DNA of 64,000 nucleotides from Filobasidium wieringae (taxonomy: Eukaryota; Basidiomycota; Tremellomycetes; Filobasidiales; Filobasidiaceae), in contig BCIV01000019.1 in NCBI GenBank assembly GCA_001600055.1, forward strand, positions 124,001 to 188,000, read 5' to 3'. The translations under genes were made by a program, and so were the position numbers. Every line of letters begins with the position of its first letter. The stretch's first letter is position 1. The notes below the pieces were generated by a model. The model was given only the letters and a program-made list of their open reading frames with translations. It searched no databases and was not told where the DNA came from. This document shows positions 33,843 through 46,712 of this stretch, piece by piece.

Positions 33843-36800
33843 ATGTCTATGTCGTTCGGTGCGCCTGCCTGGCAGACTTCGGAGCTGGATGAAGAATGGC
33901 CAGAACAATCGTCTTCAGACAGCCCTTCCCAATCCCCTTCTACACTTCATACAATTGAAATCCCATCACGACAGACATTTATGGCGATTGGGACCAGGGA
34001 GAAAGAGAAATTTGGTAAAGATGGTGGACAAGGAACACCATTTAGGGTGGTATCCGGTCACACGAACCTATCCATAGGGTCTTTACTTGGACGCCCTCCC
34101 ATTGGAATAACAGCGCAGGACGGGATAAAGGAGAAACGCCGACTTAGTGAAGGTGGCTTTCATCTCAGCCCTCCCAGCTCAGCTGAAAATTCATCGTGCG
34201 AGTCTAGAGCACCTTCTAAAGAGTCTTCGCCCCCAGCTGGAACCTTCTTGGTTCGACCGGTGACCGATGACGATGACGTTTTGCCGAAGCAACTACGAAA
34301 TCCTTTTCTGCCTCAACAAGGCGGCGCTATTGCTGGAGGGTTTGGTCGAGATGGGTTTGGGGGAGGACTTTTCAAGCCTCTGGCTCTTGAAAGTATGTTC
34401 AAACCCCCAAGCCCAGCCGTGGTGATTGCCCCGAAGGAGGATTCCCAAGTTCAGGGCAAGTCAGCGATTACTGCACCCACAATCGGCTCTTCCCCGAACT
34501 ACGGATCCAGAAGTTCGAATCCATCATCGACTCTGCGCAGGACTTCCCATTCTTACGTCCCTGCTAGACCAAGTCGACTTAGTGAAAGCATGTCTCCCGC
34601 TAGCTTGAATGGAGGATCGAATAGCGGTGACATCACGCGGTCAGACGATGGAGACGATCAGAATCAGATCAAGGACAGCAACATAGATGGAGAGCAAAAC
34701 AAATCCTCTGCTGCCAGCATCATTGACACAAAACAACAGCGCGAAGAACACTTGATGGCTTTCTCAGGAAAAGTAGATTCGATGAAAGAGGTTTCCTTCA
34801 CCTTTTCTCCGCAGCCAAACAAGTCGATATCTCATATGAGCAGCCCGGACGGGAGCCTTTCAACAACACCGATCAAAGCGTTACGGTTGTTCTCCCTCAA
34901 AGCTTCCACTTTTGCGCGTACTGATTATCAACCAGAAAGTACGCCCCTGGCAGGGAGAGGTTCCGCGAGCAAGAGTCGCCAGCAATTTGCAGACTCTCCC
35001 TTATCGATCGCGTCTCCCTCTTGTCCAACAGCCAGTACCGTCTTGGTTCCAGAGGTATCGGATTCTGGACCGGAAGTGCAGGCTCGAGGAGCCAACGCGA
35101 ATGACGACGAGATCGATTCGCTCGAAGAGGATTTAGACGAGCGGAGGACAAAACGGATACGTCTCGACTCCCCTTCGGCATCTGCTTCCCCATCCATTTC
35201 GAACTCCTCGCTCAGAAAGAGGTTAAGATACCGCGATGGAAGCGTATCTACCTCTGATACTCCTTCGGGCGAGAACACTGTTTCTGCCTCGAGCCGATCC
35301 AATTCATTGAGCCAATCAAGTTCTTTTGGAAGGATATCAACCCAGAGAGATTCGCCCAAATTCTGCGTTGGTTCTTCTAGTCCACAGGGCGTTGTTCCTG
35401 TCAACGGCTTATACCAAGCTGGTCACAGGCAAAGCTGGGAACAACGAGGAGTCGAAATGCTGCATAACATCCGTAATAGGTTGTTGGTAAACGACACGCA
35501 AATGCACGGTACTATCAGTCCTAGTACCAATACCCACAGCGGGGACGGGTACAGCCGGAGGGAAAGCGAGGGCGATGGGACGGCTGATGGGACTTTCCGA
35601 GAACGAAGCTGTAGGTCGAAACCGCATCGATTCATCGTGACATTTGCTCACTGACAATGCTACTTGATTCTGTGATAGACGATAGCAAAAACAGCAGCCT
35701 GCGGGATACGGACGATGCATCTCTTTCCCCTGCAAATGTAACTGCGCCAGAGGAGCAACAGCCTTTTACCAGAACGAGTAGCGCGAACACTGCAATATAT
35801 ATTGGCAACATACAAACGAGAAAGGTCGATCAGCACACTACTAAGCCCGAACCTCGAGCGATCGTAGGTGGAACGGTGAATTCTCTAGGTTCCGGATCAA
35901 GTGGAACTCTCACAGGAAGCGGTAGTAACAGTACTGTCACTTCGAAATATCTGAGTGCTGGGAAGGACATCATGGACAGAATCCGTGTCAGGAAGATTAG
36001 TGAGAGCAGCGGAACAATGACCGGACCGGACCACGATGGATCCGCTAGTAGTCCCGATCGTCCGCTTGAATCTCGACGAGAAAGTCCAGAGATGATCGAT
36101 CCAGGTCATAAGGAGTCAGAGGGAGTGGAAGCTTCAGGAGTTGAGATCGAGTTTACAGCTGCCCGAGATGTGAAAAAAGCTGCATCTACATCTTCCTTGT
36201 CTGCCACTTCCACTGGCCACAGCCGTCCCTCCTCTGTGGCTCCAGGCCGACCTCCTACCCTTGCGACAAACGCGGTTACTGACGATATGAATCGGTATAT
36301 CTCGGCCGCTTCCACAGGGACCCATCTGACTCAAGATACCGCGATCTCGACTTCTTTCGCGAAACACCGCGGACCTCCTTGTAGACCAAAAGGTTTAACC
36401 AGTATGGGATTTGCTGATGTGCCTCCTCTTCCCCAGCAAGTCGGACGAATGATATTTGACTCAAATCAGTTGAAATGGGTGAAAGCTACCGGTACTAGGG
36501 GAACCGATAATATCGGCACGGTTCTGGAAGAAGCAGAAAGTAGCGAGGGAAGTCTTGACATTTTCGCCGGTCTCGATTCCCTACGCGATGAGGGAATCTC
36601 ACGGAGAAACGGAAGCCTTTTGGAAGGTGCTCGTGCTACCTGGGACAGAAGTGTTCAGTCTGCACAAGATACCGAAGACAAAGCGAAGTTGGATTTAGGT
36701 GCCACCCAAAGCCAAAGCCAGGACCAGTCCGACTCTGCCTCGTTGTTCGGAGCGATCAACCACGCGGAACTCAATCGATCTGTCGGACTGATGTCCTTAA

Positions 36801-39157
36801 GCGATGCAGGTGACACAGCACGCAGACAGGGATTAGAAGTGGTAATCAAGAACAGCGGGGGCGATTCCTGCGAACTCATCCAAACCAGTCCGGTCATACG
36901 TATATCTAGGCCGGATCTGAAAGAGACGCAGAGCGATCCTACGCCGTTGAGAGAGTCGGCAAGCGTCTCAACTACTCCCCTGAGATCAGCGCTACGCAAC
37001 GCAGCTCCGACTCCTTACATGCACGAAGAACAGACCCCGAGCGCAGGAATAAGAAATTCTAGCATGGTGGACAGCGTGAGCAAACGCAACGTCAGCTTTT
37101 CAGACGGTTACATACTCGGTAAAACCCACGCCGATTCTAGCCGGTCCGGAAAAGGACAATCATATGCAGAGGTAAAAGGGAATATGTCTCAGCAAGATGG
37201 CGAACTGAACGACGTGTTCAGCAATTCGACAGTAACATCCCATGACAACAAATCCACCAAGCAGCTTCCAGCATCTGTCCGCAGTCATCGTATTCAAGGG
37301 TTGATTGCAAGCATGGGGAATGAGACTACAACAGAACAGACCCCGAGTCGAGTATCTCAACGTGTGGCGTCGCCATTGACTGGCTCTTCAAGTGAAACAG
37401 AAGATGATATAGCATCTGATAGTGGGCATATAACCAAACAACGATCCCATCGTATTCGGCGGAATAATGGCGATGCTACGTTTCTTACAGAGTGTTCGTT
37501 TGTCGTCTCGCATGACAAGCTAGTTGAAATCATTACCGAAGTTCAACCCTTCGAGCCTTATTGGGAAGACCTCACAACAATTGATTTGTCTCGCCGTGGA
37601 GCGACTAGTGTCGCCAGATTGAAGGAGTTCTTACCGAAATTGGATCGCGTCAATCTGAGCGATAACGGAATCAGCTATCTAAGTGGTATTCCCGGCACAG
37701 TCCGAACTTTAATCGCCTCGGGCAACGTCATAAGCAGTCTTACCGCTGTGAACCATCTATCGAATCTCCAGTATCTCGATCTCTCTCGGAACGACTTAGA
37801 TGGTGTCAACGGTAAGTGAGAAAGATGGTCGGTTGGTACTAGCAAATTGACAGCTCATATCTCGCTCTTCTGTAGCTCTCGGTTGTCTTCGCCACTTGAG
37901 AGAGCTCAAACTAGATAGTAATCGCATAGTGGATATCACCCCATTACTGGAAATAGACTCCCTGGTCAAAATCAGCTGCTGCCACAATCGAGTCGCCGAG
38001 CTAGACCTCCGCCGAGCTCAGTGGCAACGTCTGGAATCTTTAGACTTCGCTCATAATAACATTAGCGGGATCTATGGGACGGAGAAATTGACTGCTTTGA
38101 CAAGTCTATCCCTCGGTACGGACCCGGCTTTGAACGTTCGTAATAGCTAATGAGCTTACGCTTTATACTCTTGTTACAGAATCAAACGATCTATGCGACT
38201 TCGTGACAGAGTCCCCAGTGCTTAGTTTACGTATACTGAAGATATCGAACAACCGAATATGCAACCTGGACCTCACGTGCTTCCCCAAGATACGAACCCT
38301 TTACGCAGATGGCAACTGCCTTCAGAATCTCAGCCGATCCAATCCCCGTACAGCGTCCAGACTCGAGAACCTGAGTTTACGGAATCAGAAAAGCAGAAAC
38401 CTCGTGCTTACTTATGACGATTTGCGCGAGGTAAAGCGTTTATATATCTCCGGTGAGTGCTTCGAAACGGTCCATTGCTCCTTTACCATAGCTGACATGG
38501 TGAAATTTAGGCAACCCGCTGGACGAACGATTTTTCCCATCTCGACCATTATATGCTCTCGCTTATCTGGAGGCCGCTGCTTGCAAATTATCCATGTGGC
38601 CGGTGGAATTCGCACGTAATATGCCAAACTTGCGCCATCTTAATCTGAACTACAACTTCTTGAGAGATCTCTCTGGAATAGAGGGCTTACAAGGACTTAG
38701 GAAGTTTTCAATGATTGGAGGATGCCTAGGGGCGAAAGATACTAAAGATGTCGTGGGGAGCTTGAAGGGGCTCGCAGCTCTCGAATATGTGGATCTTCGG
38801 TTAGTTCAGAAATATGCAATTGTCATAAGGAGACGTCGTTCTGACAGCGTTTCTGATTGTTTTCGCAGAATGAATCCACGTACCCTCAACTTTTACTTAC
38901 CTATCATCCTGGCCAATGGCACTACTGCATCAGCTTTAAGCCCTAATGCTCCTCAGCTTCCTTCCGATTCATCTATGTGGGCTCATATGGACGTCGGCTT
39001 TAGAAGAAGTTTGCCCGATGGATGGTACAGCAAGCGGTTGATGTATCGCGGGCTCGTCTCGCTCGCCTGCGAATCTATCCAGGTCATTGACGGTCTCCAG
39101 ATCACTAAAGCAGAGAAGCTAAAGGCTACCCGCTTGCTCGACACAGCCTATGAATAG
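33843..39157 (+). CDS. cdc11: Nud1/Cdc11-type spindle-pole scaffold with LRRs
   Basis: Six exons (33843-35610, 35679-37811, 37876-38115, 38180-38452, 38511-38799, 38869-39157) give 1663 aa. The first 1200 residues are disordered and Ser-rich. Conserved islands include GTFLVRPVTDDDDVLP, GRMIFDSNQLKWVKA and RNVSFSDGYILGKTH, found in the Nud1/Cdc11/centriolin family. The last 430 residues are leucine-rich repeats (LDRVNLSDNGISYLSGI, LQYLDLSRNDLDGV, LRELKLDSNRIVDITPL, LRHLNLNYNFLRDLSGI). This family anchors the septation initiation/mitotic exit network at the spindle pole body and is phosphorylated by its kinases, in keeping with the many Ser/Pro sites. The gene symbol is by family, not by proven orthology. 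Confidence 0.85.
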
Positions 39158-39560
39158 CACGAGTAGCTCAAATGAAAGGAGGACCGTTTTCTCTTGACGT
39201 ATTTAATGATTGTGATGATATTTGACATAGGGCGCATTTGTGACGACATGATGATTGTATCTCTATGCTCATCGAAACCATGACTAGTTCTCGGCCGACT
39301 CGGTGTCGTCGATACCGTCCGATAGCTATATAAATCCCTCACTACAGGTAGAATCCCCTCTGGCCAGCTCTTATCCTGTCGCCCGGATCCATGGTCAAAA
39401 CTGCCTGCAAATCCAGGACGATTCGCGTCAATCTGTGGGTAATTTGATTGACAGACATTCCCTCAGAGCGGGCTTACATGGCTCATCGTACTACGATAGC
39501 AGTCCGTGATCGATCGGTAGAGTTAAGTAAATATTGGTATCGGGCGGCAGCTATGCCGGC
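39158..39560. other. Convergent 3' region
   Basis: About 400 bp between the spindle-pole scaffold and the small basic protein gene, which converge. It presumably holds both 3' UTRs. No feature recognised. Confidence 0.5.
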
Positions 39561-40319
39561 TCACCGAGACATGCCCCATCCATTGCTAGGTGTATACCCA
39601 GGACCTTCTTTTCTGACACCCCAGTCCTGAAATGCAGGTAGAATCGGTAGCGATAGGGATGTATAAATATCTTTATTGCGAACAGCTGCTAACTCTGCCT
39701 GAGATTTAGTTGCTGGCCACATACTGACTCCGGTTATACGACTTTGATCGGATCTGATTGGTTCGGGAATAGGACGGTTAGCTGATGAGTTCATGGTGTA
39801 ATGATCTTTTTGCAATTTGCTGCGGCACAACATTCAGTCAAATCGGTCGATCTCGTTATTGATGTACGAAACTGACTTGTAATGCCTGGACTCCTCTTTG
39901 TGCTGTTTCTCCCGTAATTTCTGCTCGTCTTTCTTTGTCTTCGCGTCATCTTTCGCCTGCTGCTTCTCATATCTCTTCAAGCGCCGGCGTTCGATCCACG
40001 ATAGATTTTCTTCCTGATTGTAGATAGGGTCGGACGCACCCAGCATCACCTCATCGATTGGTGGATACAGCTCTTCCCGTCTGTAAGTTATCTGTTCCGC
40101 CTGATTGCAGCATCAGGCGGTTTCGATAGCCTTACTACAGGTGTACGCTGATCTCACCTGCGGCTCATTATAGGTATCTTCTTTCCGCCATCTCAATATG
40201 CCCCTTCGTCTTGGAGGCTCAGGTGGTACCTCGGTGACTCTTCTCAAACCCGAAGCGCTTGAGTTGGAAGGCTGTAAGGAAGTCCGTGACCGAGCTAGCT
40301 CTACTGCAGGATCGGGCAT
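39561..40319 (-). CDS. Small basic coiled-coil protein, unknown
   Basis: Three exons (40319-40158, 40100-39877, 39819-39561) give 214 aa. There is a Pro/Arg-rich N-terminus (VPPEPPRRRGILRWRKEDTY) and a central highly charged helix (ENLSWIERRRLKRYEKQQAK and onward, Lys/Glu/Gln-rich to about residue 128). The tail has aromatic and Pro residues (DQSRITGVSMWPATKSQAEL, LPILPAFQDWGVRKEGPGYT). There is no signal peptide, membrane segment or enzymatic motif. I do not recognise the family. The intron between exons 1 and 2 uses the acceptor at 40101 rather than the nearer AG at 40081, because only the former keeps frame. Confidence 0.68.
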
Positions 40320-40911
40320 GATTCTAGAAATCGCTTCGTATGGATGACTCGAAGCACATCAACAACGGTCTAGGGATTTTATGGACATGGAGCATAACAA
40401 TTTCAAAGGCCCTTTGCGCCTGTGAAACGCGGAACCGCTTTTCGGTCGCAAGCGCGCGAGTAGCGAAGTGACATGTTTCTTCCACGACAAGGCGAAGTAT
40501 CTTTCATTCCCTTGTCCTTCCAATAATAGCAAAACGACTCATATGAATGACATTTCTCGACCAGGATAGAAAGCTCAGGACGCTGAGACGTTCGAATACC
40601 CTAGTGCTTAACGAGATGAATCGGTGGCGAATATGCATGGCGTTATCCATAGAAGCGCGTTGAGATAAATTGGCTTTTGTTGTTATCTTGTTGTTCATCA
40701 GGTCGAAAGGGTCCTCACACCTAATTTCCTGAATCCGATGTGAATCCTTTTCGATTTGTACTGCTCTTAAAGACCTCACATGTTACGAGGGCTGTCGCTA
40801 TCATAACAATTCCACCATTCCGTCCATCTTGAATTCTTCACATCTACCTCTGTGGAGTCTCCCTACCAACAGCTAAATCGGCCTACGGTATCTCTGGACA
40901 TTTTAAGCGAA
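40320..40911. promoter_or_regulatory. Divergent promoter region
   Basis: About 590 bp between the small basic protein gene (leftward) and the HSF-type factor (rightward). The frame of the latter is open upstream to 40852 without an ATG. Nothing else is visible. Confidence 0.5.
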
Positions 40912-42725
40912 ATGAATGGACTCAAACCTTCAGATGACCAGAACGATCAGTCCGACGCATCAACCGCTTCCGGACAGCAGCACATCAATGGAGGATTTGA
41001 TCCTTCTGACGAGAACCTACACAATCATTATGGTCTAGACTCGAGATGGATATTGCCTCCGGCAAACGAAGGTTGGACCGATAGTCACCAGTTGACAGAA
41101 AATAACTTCGGACACAGTGCGGCACCAGAATCGACCGATCAGTTGATGGCCTATCACTTGCAGGAATTGAACAATCCTAACCATCAGGCTCACTTTACCA
41201 ACCATGACCTCGGTTCTGCCCCCGAACTACCGCAACAGACCTCATTCCCACGAATCTCGGGCTATGATTGCCAACCCCCATCCCGAGCAGCAAGGGGACT
41301 CGATGTCGATCCTGCTTTCTCTCGTATTCCGGGGCAAGAGGCAGAATCTCTCGACTACTCGTGGACTGACCATCCGGGACAAGGTACGGTGGCTCCTTTT
41401 CAGCTTGACACGAAGGCTCCTGCAGTAGAGGGACCTGCGGCCTCTGTCAAGACGCGGAAAAGGCAAACGCGCCAGGTCGATTACCGATATGCCAGTGAAG
41501 GTGAGCTAGACCAAGCTCTAGCTGGTTCGGGAGATGAAGACACGGCCGAAGTTCAAGGTCCAAGCAACAAAAAGGCAAAGACCAAGGCTTCTGGGCGCAA
41601 AGTGAAAGGCCAGGTTTCCGTTATGAAACCAGCGGAAGTCATGCTCGAGAGTCAAGCGGGAATGATGGTCACGGTAAGTCCGGAGGAAAGCATAAATCCG
41701 TTGGACGAAGAGAACCCGAGCGTTCTAGATGTGAGAGTATCGGATGACGAGAACCGACTAATGTCAATGCTCAGAAAGCTTCATACGTAAGCCAAACTCG
41801 CTATATTATGAGATCGGATCGCGAACTGATGAGTATTCGGTCCTATCTAGCGCATTATCTCGTGCGGATTCCATCCACTATATCCGTTGGGACGATACGG
41901 GAAGTGTGGTTGTGGTACCCGATTCGGGAAATGTAAGTCTCTTCTCACTTATCAAGTTGGAACGATGAAGGTACTCAGAGGGGATCTTTTCGCAAAGTTC
42001 AACCAACATCTAGGAGGGCACTTCAAGCGGAACGGGTCTTTCAACTCCTTCGCGAAAGCTCTTATACAGTAAGTCACGATGGCTACCCTGCAGTTGATAC
42101 GAAGGACTCACAGTTGTATCAGGTACGGTTTTGGTAAGAAGCAGGAGAAGTCCGCGGAACGCGACACGTGGTTTTTCAAGCATGAAAGGTTTCTTAAAGG
42201 CAGAGAGGATCTAGTTGGAGCTGTGACTGCGACGAAAATTCACGGAAATACGCAGATTCCTATGGTGAGTGTGCTATGACAGCCGAGTCTATCTGTACAT
42301 TATTCACCTTCGTCCGGAAGAAGATTCGGGCAGATCCGGATTCAGGCAACCGCCGCCGTGCAATCATCGCGAAGGCTCCTCGACAAGTCAAGGATGATCC
42401 ATTGAGGATCATTTTGCAGCAAGAAAATGACCATCTAATCAGGGACAACCATGAGCTGCGATCGCAACTAGAAGGTTATAGGCTAGCTCTGCACCAAGAG
42501 AAGGGCAGGAATGAGCGACTGCGCCACTTGCTTGCTTCTGACTATAACATTACAAGTGAGTCGGCTTCAATCTGAAACGGCTGTAGCCATGGAGTTTATC
42601 AAGTTCGTAATACAGCTGTCGATGAGCACCATCCTCCTGCTTCTTCGTACGCGCCAATATATCAGTCGCACGAACAAGCTCAACAGCCGCTCCACCGTTA
42701 TACTCAACTTTACGGTCAGCGATAG
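40912..42725 (+). CDS. Divergent HSF-type DNA-binding transcription factor
   Basis: Six exons (40912-41786, 41851-41932, 41971-42068, 42123-42264, 42321-42555, 42604-42725) give 517 aa. The acidic, Gln/Ser-rich N-terminal 280 residues precede an HSF domain spread over four exons: RLMSMLRKLHTALSRAD, IHYIRWDDTGSVVVVPDS, HFKRNGSFNSFAKALIQYGF and WFFKHERFLKGREDLVGAV. Compared with classical HSFs the recognition helix FSSFVRQLNMYGF has become FNSFAKALIQYGF, so DNA specificity may differ. A coiled coil (QQENDHLIRDNHELRSQLEG) resembles an HR-A oligomerisation region. It is likely a nuclear homo-oligomer. Which of Hsf1, Sfl1 or Skn7 it is closest to cannot be decided here. Intron 41933-41970 is only 38 nt. 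Confidence 0.82.
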
Positions 42726-42814
42726 ATGTGTATGGATATGCACGTGGTGATTACTTAGTATTATGCTGTATTTGTACACGAGGGATACTATGTAAAAGTG
42801 GTGTAGCGGATCCA

Positions 42815-44804
42815 TTACCATCCAGGTGGCACCATCGAATGCTCTTCAAATCCACCTCTTCCGAGTCGCGTCCATCCAACGTTTCCACCGTCGACAACTG
42901 CGACGATCATGTTGCGATCTCCCTGCTTGAGTGACAGAAACGTGTTGATCTGAGGCTTTTCCGGAGTACTGCTAGATTTGAGCGAGAACAGCGAGTTGTA
43001 TACTGATGCCAGCCAGGATTTCGAAGAGGCGCAAGAGCCTTCGCTTGGCTGGGTGGAAGAAGTGCTATTGGAACTCGCTGGAGGTGACCGTTTGCGCATC
43101 AGGGGCGCGTCAACGCGGGGTACCATGTTGAAAATCTCAGTCATCTGAGGTAAGCTGGGAAACGGAACGGAACGAGCACTGCGAAGAAACACGATCAACA
43201 AAGTCGGCGTAAGGTCATCTCCAAGGTATTTACTCTACGACGCCTATCCAAAATTGAGGAGGTAGAGTTTTAAGACCTTCCTCGCTCGCTTTATCCCACT
43301 TAGCGCTAGTCCATTTAGCATTCGGTTTCCATACGTGGAAAAACGGTAGATACGGGTTTGCTTTTAATGGAGCATACATGTCCTCTGTATCGATCGATTG
43401 AGAAGCAACCTGTTCGCAAGAACGCGGTTTGAGGGGCCCTTCAGCAGGGTGAGCATGGCCGGATGGTATAACTTGAAGTTTCGCGTATAGTGAATCTGGG
43501 GGATTTTTGATTCATTCAGCATTTGACGGAGCACTACTCCGCCGTGAGTGACATACTATAAGATGTAGCACCTTGACAGCTACCGAGTAGCGTCCGACCG
43601 TACCGAACCCTTGTAAGATTTGCAATGACATGCCTAATCATTTGTCTGCATGCCAATATTAGGCTCTGAACCTTGTTAGCTAGCAAAGAGCCAATGGACC
43701 AAATCGATGCCATCCGTTCTCGGGTGTTAGGCCTGCCGACTGCTGTTGCGAAAGGTGGCTGCTTTCGGAATCGCTGAGGCAGGAACTGAGGTGTCCGGTG
43801 GACGGTATATCCTAACCGTTTCAACCCCGCATATACCTACCGAACCCAAGTTTGAGAGGTTAGGCTTTAGCTTTCGCTTCCTCATGCATGTTACTCGCCT
43901 GATAATGCTCCAAACTCAAGCCTTCTCTCCCGATAAATGTCGAGAATCCTTCCAGGACTGTCATCTCGGTGGCCTCTCTAAAGCTTTGGGTCTCCTCATC
44001 GAATTCATTCGAGACGTCTGACCCGCCCAAGGCACGCTTGTTCCAGATCTGGATGGTCCCCCTCTCTAGTAGATACAACGCTTCTTCAGGTAGTAGTTCG
44101 GTTGTACTTTGTAATGCCGGTACTGAGGTCGATTGGATGTCTTCCCTTTCCTTTCCCTTGATTGAAGTTTTGAGCTGGATTTGAGCTTCAACTTGCGCTG
44201 CGGTAGGCCGGATGGAATGGCCCATAGAAAGGAAAAGATTACCGCGAGCGATCTTGACCAATGGATAAGGCGAAATGGAAGCATCAATGAGAGCATGAGA
44301 CATATGCTTGCTATCGAAAGTCCATGAACCTGAGTCAACTTTGTAACAACGGCTTCAATGAAGTAATGGCTATCTTACCTATTCGTGCCCCTCACACCAC
44401 TCAGACCATCGAACAAGGCCTGTCTGCTCTCACGAAGCATCTTCTCCTGGATCGTTTGAGTTTCATTTAGGGGTTCGAAATCTTTCTCTCCTCTTTTTGG
44501 AATGATTACCCGGGCAGGTGCTTTTGCGAAAGACGAAGAAGGTGCCTGCTGAACTTGTCTGGATATGTAGACAAATATGGTTACAAAACTCTGAAAGCTA
44601 TTCACGGAAGGCTTACTTCGCGAAAGCTTTCATGGCCGTGACATCAATCGTTTCGTCGTCACCCTCATCATCAGAATCTACAGCTAATGGCCGGGGGGTT
44701 CCCTTGACATGTGAGCCAGGGTTCTTCGCCTGACTTGTACTTTTGACAGGCGTTGCTTGAGTTGTACCTTGCGCTGGTGAGGGCTCGAAATCTGTTTCAT
44801 CCAT
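42815..44804 (-). CDS. sen54: tRNA-splicing endonuclease subunit Sen54
   Basis: The gene starts at 44804 (MDETDFEPSPAQ). Resolved exons are 44804-44617, 44558-44379, 44310-43899 and one from 43836; the end is at 42815. Sen54 hallmarks: GNLFLSMGHSIRPTAAQ, LLPEEALYLLERGTIQIW, LSLEHYQVYAGLKRLGYTV, ANPYLPFFHVWKP, LPPQFWIGVVDARSVPFPSL and the final MIVAVVDGGNVGWTRLG. Sen54 is the structural partner of the catalytic Sen2/Sen34/Sen15 endonuclease that removes tRNA introns. The 43898-43837 intron begins GC (CAG|GCGAGT) and must do so to keep EHYQ-VYAGLKR in frame. The exon 4/5 boundary (around 43590-43510) is the least certain: several donors in the same phase are possible. Confidence 0.9.
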
Positions 44805-45053
44805 TTCTAGTAATCCTGTAGTCTTGGCAGTTGATTGGAGAAGCGAAAGTATTGTAATCACGGGATTGACCTCAAATACGCTGCTTCAGCTGGAAGTTCG
44901 CTTGACATTTAGTTGCGGATGCAAATCGATCAATTTGTAGTTCAGCGCCGCCCCCGTAGCAGTACTGCTAAACTTGCATACAGTATGGCAGATCATCTTT
45001 TGAATTCGTTATTGTGGTCATTGGAAAAGGAGATACATTCATCGTCTGACAAT

Positions 45054-46712
45054 TCAAGCGACAACTCCGAGCGGCTGTCTCCATCCTCCTACAGTCTCCC
45101 CTACGAGACCGACCTTATCGCTCCATTCACTTAGACGCTCGTACAAAGCCCTAGTCTGGTCGGTATCCAGAACTCGAGGCTGTACCCAATGGATGTTGGT
45201 CAACGAGTTGACCTGGTCGATGGATCCTCGGATCAAATCCAGACTGGCGTGGAAGACAGAAATCAGTATGACCCCGGTTGAGGGTACATAGCCTGACAAT
45301 GCTTACCTAAGCGCCTTCATTACCAAGTGTTCAACCTCGCCGACGTCCAACCTAGTCTCTTCAGCAATAGTCTGGAAAGACATCGCTCGCTGACTCCTTG
45401 GTCGACGGAAGACAGCTTCAATCAGAGCCATCAAACAGATTTTCTGACGAAGGAAAGGTCGTTCGGCCGCCAAGATGGGCTGGAATTAGTAATATAGGCT
45501 GCTCAGCTTTCAGTTGACGCGACGGGTTCAAGAACATTCACCTCCTGATCCAGCTTCTCAACAAGAACATCATACTTGCCCAAATCTCCCGCATTGAAGA
45601 CGAACAACATATCCTTGATCCACTGGTAATCCGACCCTTCTAGCGACTTCAAGATAGGATGTTGCAACTATTACCGTGCAAAACGTTAACCACAGAACGC
45701 AATATGTGTACCGCGCCGATACCCACAAGTTCTCCAAAGTTGTAAATTTTGTCTCCGAGTAGAGCAGCAATAGAAAGGTCTCGGGCCCGAATAACCTTCT
45801 CCTCACTCGACAACTCAGCATCCACATCAATACAGGCAAGGAAGAGCAGTGAGGATTTATAGAATGGCACATAGGCTGCCTTGACCTGCAGAAGACCATC
45901 GAGCACCGTTCAGCCAGTGTTGTTCGATGAATGACCACATTGCAAACGAACCTTCCAGTAATCAGCGGAAACTGCATAGAACCCTCCCATCACGCCACGC
46001 TCGACTCCTCCTATCCCATCCAAAACACCTTCGCACTCGTCCAAGCTAGCCTTGGCGGTTTCAACATCGTTCATCATAAGCTGAGCATACGCAATGGAGG
46101 ATAACGATAATGCAAACGCTTCTGCTGCAGGAGGTGGGGGTGGGGTGTATGACTGAGAAGGGTCGTATGAAGAGGAGGATGGGTCGGCATAGACAGGAGC
46201 ATGAGGAGAGGGTAGTCTATCTTTCAGGGATTGCAAGAAGGCAAGGGATTTTGATGGGTCTAAGGAAGGGTTCATATGGAGATCAGTGTGATGAATAGTT
46301 ATATCATTCCGATCAACTCACCTTGGTACTGAACAGCAACAACTCGAGCAATCTGAACCAATTTCAGAGGATTCAACTTGTTCTCGATAGGCTTGACGAA
46401 TCTGTACGAAGAACCTGGTTATTAAGACCATCTCGACAGGATTTAAGTTTCTGGCCACTTACGATTCGAAAAGCTCTACTAGATAAGGCGCTGCAGTTGG
46501 GCGATTGACAAATTCGTGCAATAGGATGGTAATGTTGTGCCAAAGTCTACCCTGTCGCAGTCAGTAATAGCTAAGAATTGCCAGGATACGCAATCACTCA
46601 CTTGCGATCATACGCCTTGCTGAGTCTCTCCCACCAGCTTTTAAGCTCTTCAGGAGCTGAAGCTTGCTGAGCGTTGATGTAAGCTTCTGGTGATTGCTGA
46701 TCTACTTGCATA
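45054..46712 (-). CDS. rpn9: 26S proteasome regulatory subunit Rpn9
   Basis: It starts at 46712 (MQVDQQSPEAYINAQQAS) and ends ...GGWRQPLGVVA at 45054, with several 50-70 nt introns. Segments: EELKSWWERLSKAYDRK, LWHNITILLHEFVN, SLDECEGVLDGIGGVE, then VKAAYVPFYKSSLLFLACID and ELSSEEKVIRARDLSIAALL. The C-terminal PCI/winged-helix part includes MSFQTIAEETRLDVGEVEHL, LIRGSIDQVNSLTNIHWVQP and VLDTDQTRALYERLSEW. This matches Rpn9/PSMD13, a PCI-domain lid component that contacts Rpn10 in the 19S particle. The gene lies 250 bp upstream of SEN54 on the same strand and shares a promoter with FAR11. Confidence 0.95.

Noticed and set aside
34245..34260. GGTTCGA, considered as a tRNA B box
   Set aside because: No A box or cloverleaf around it, and it lies within a coding exon.
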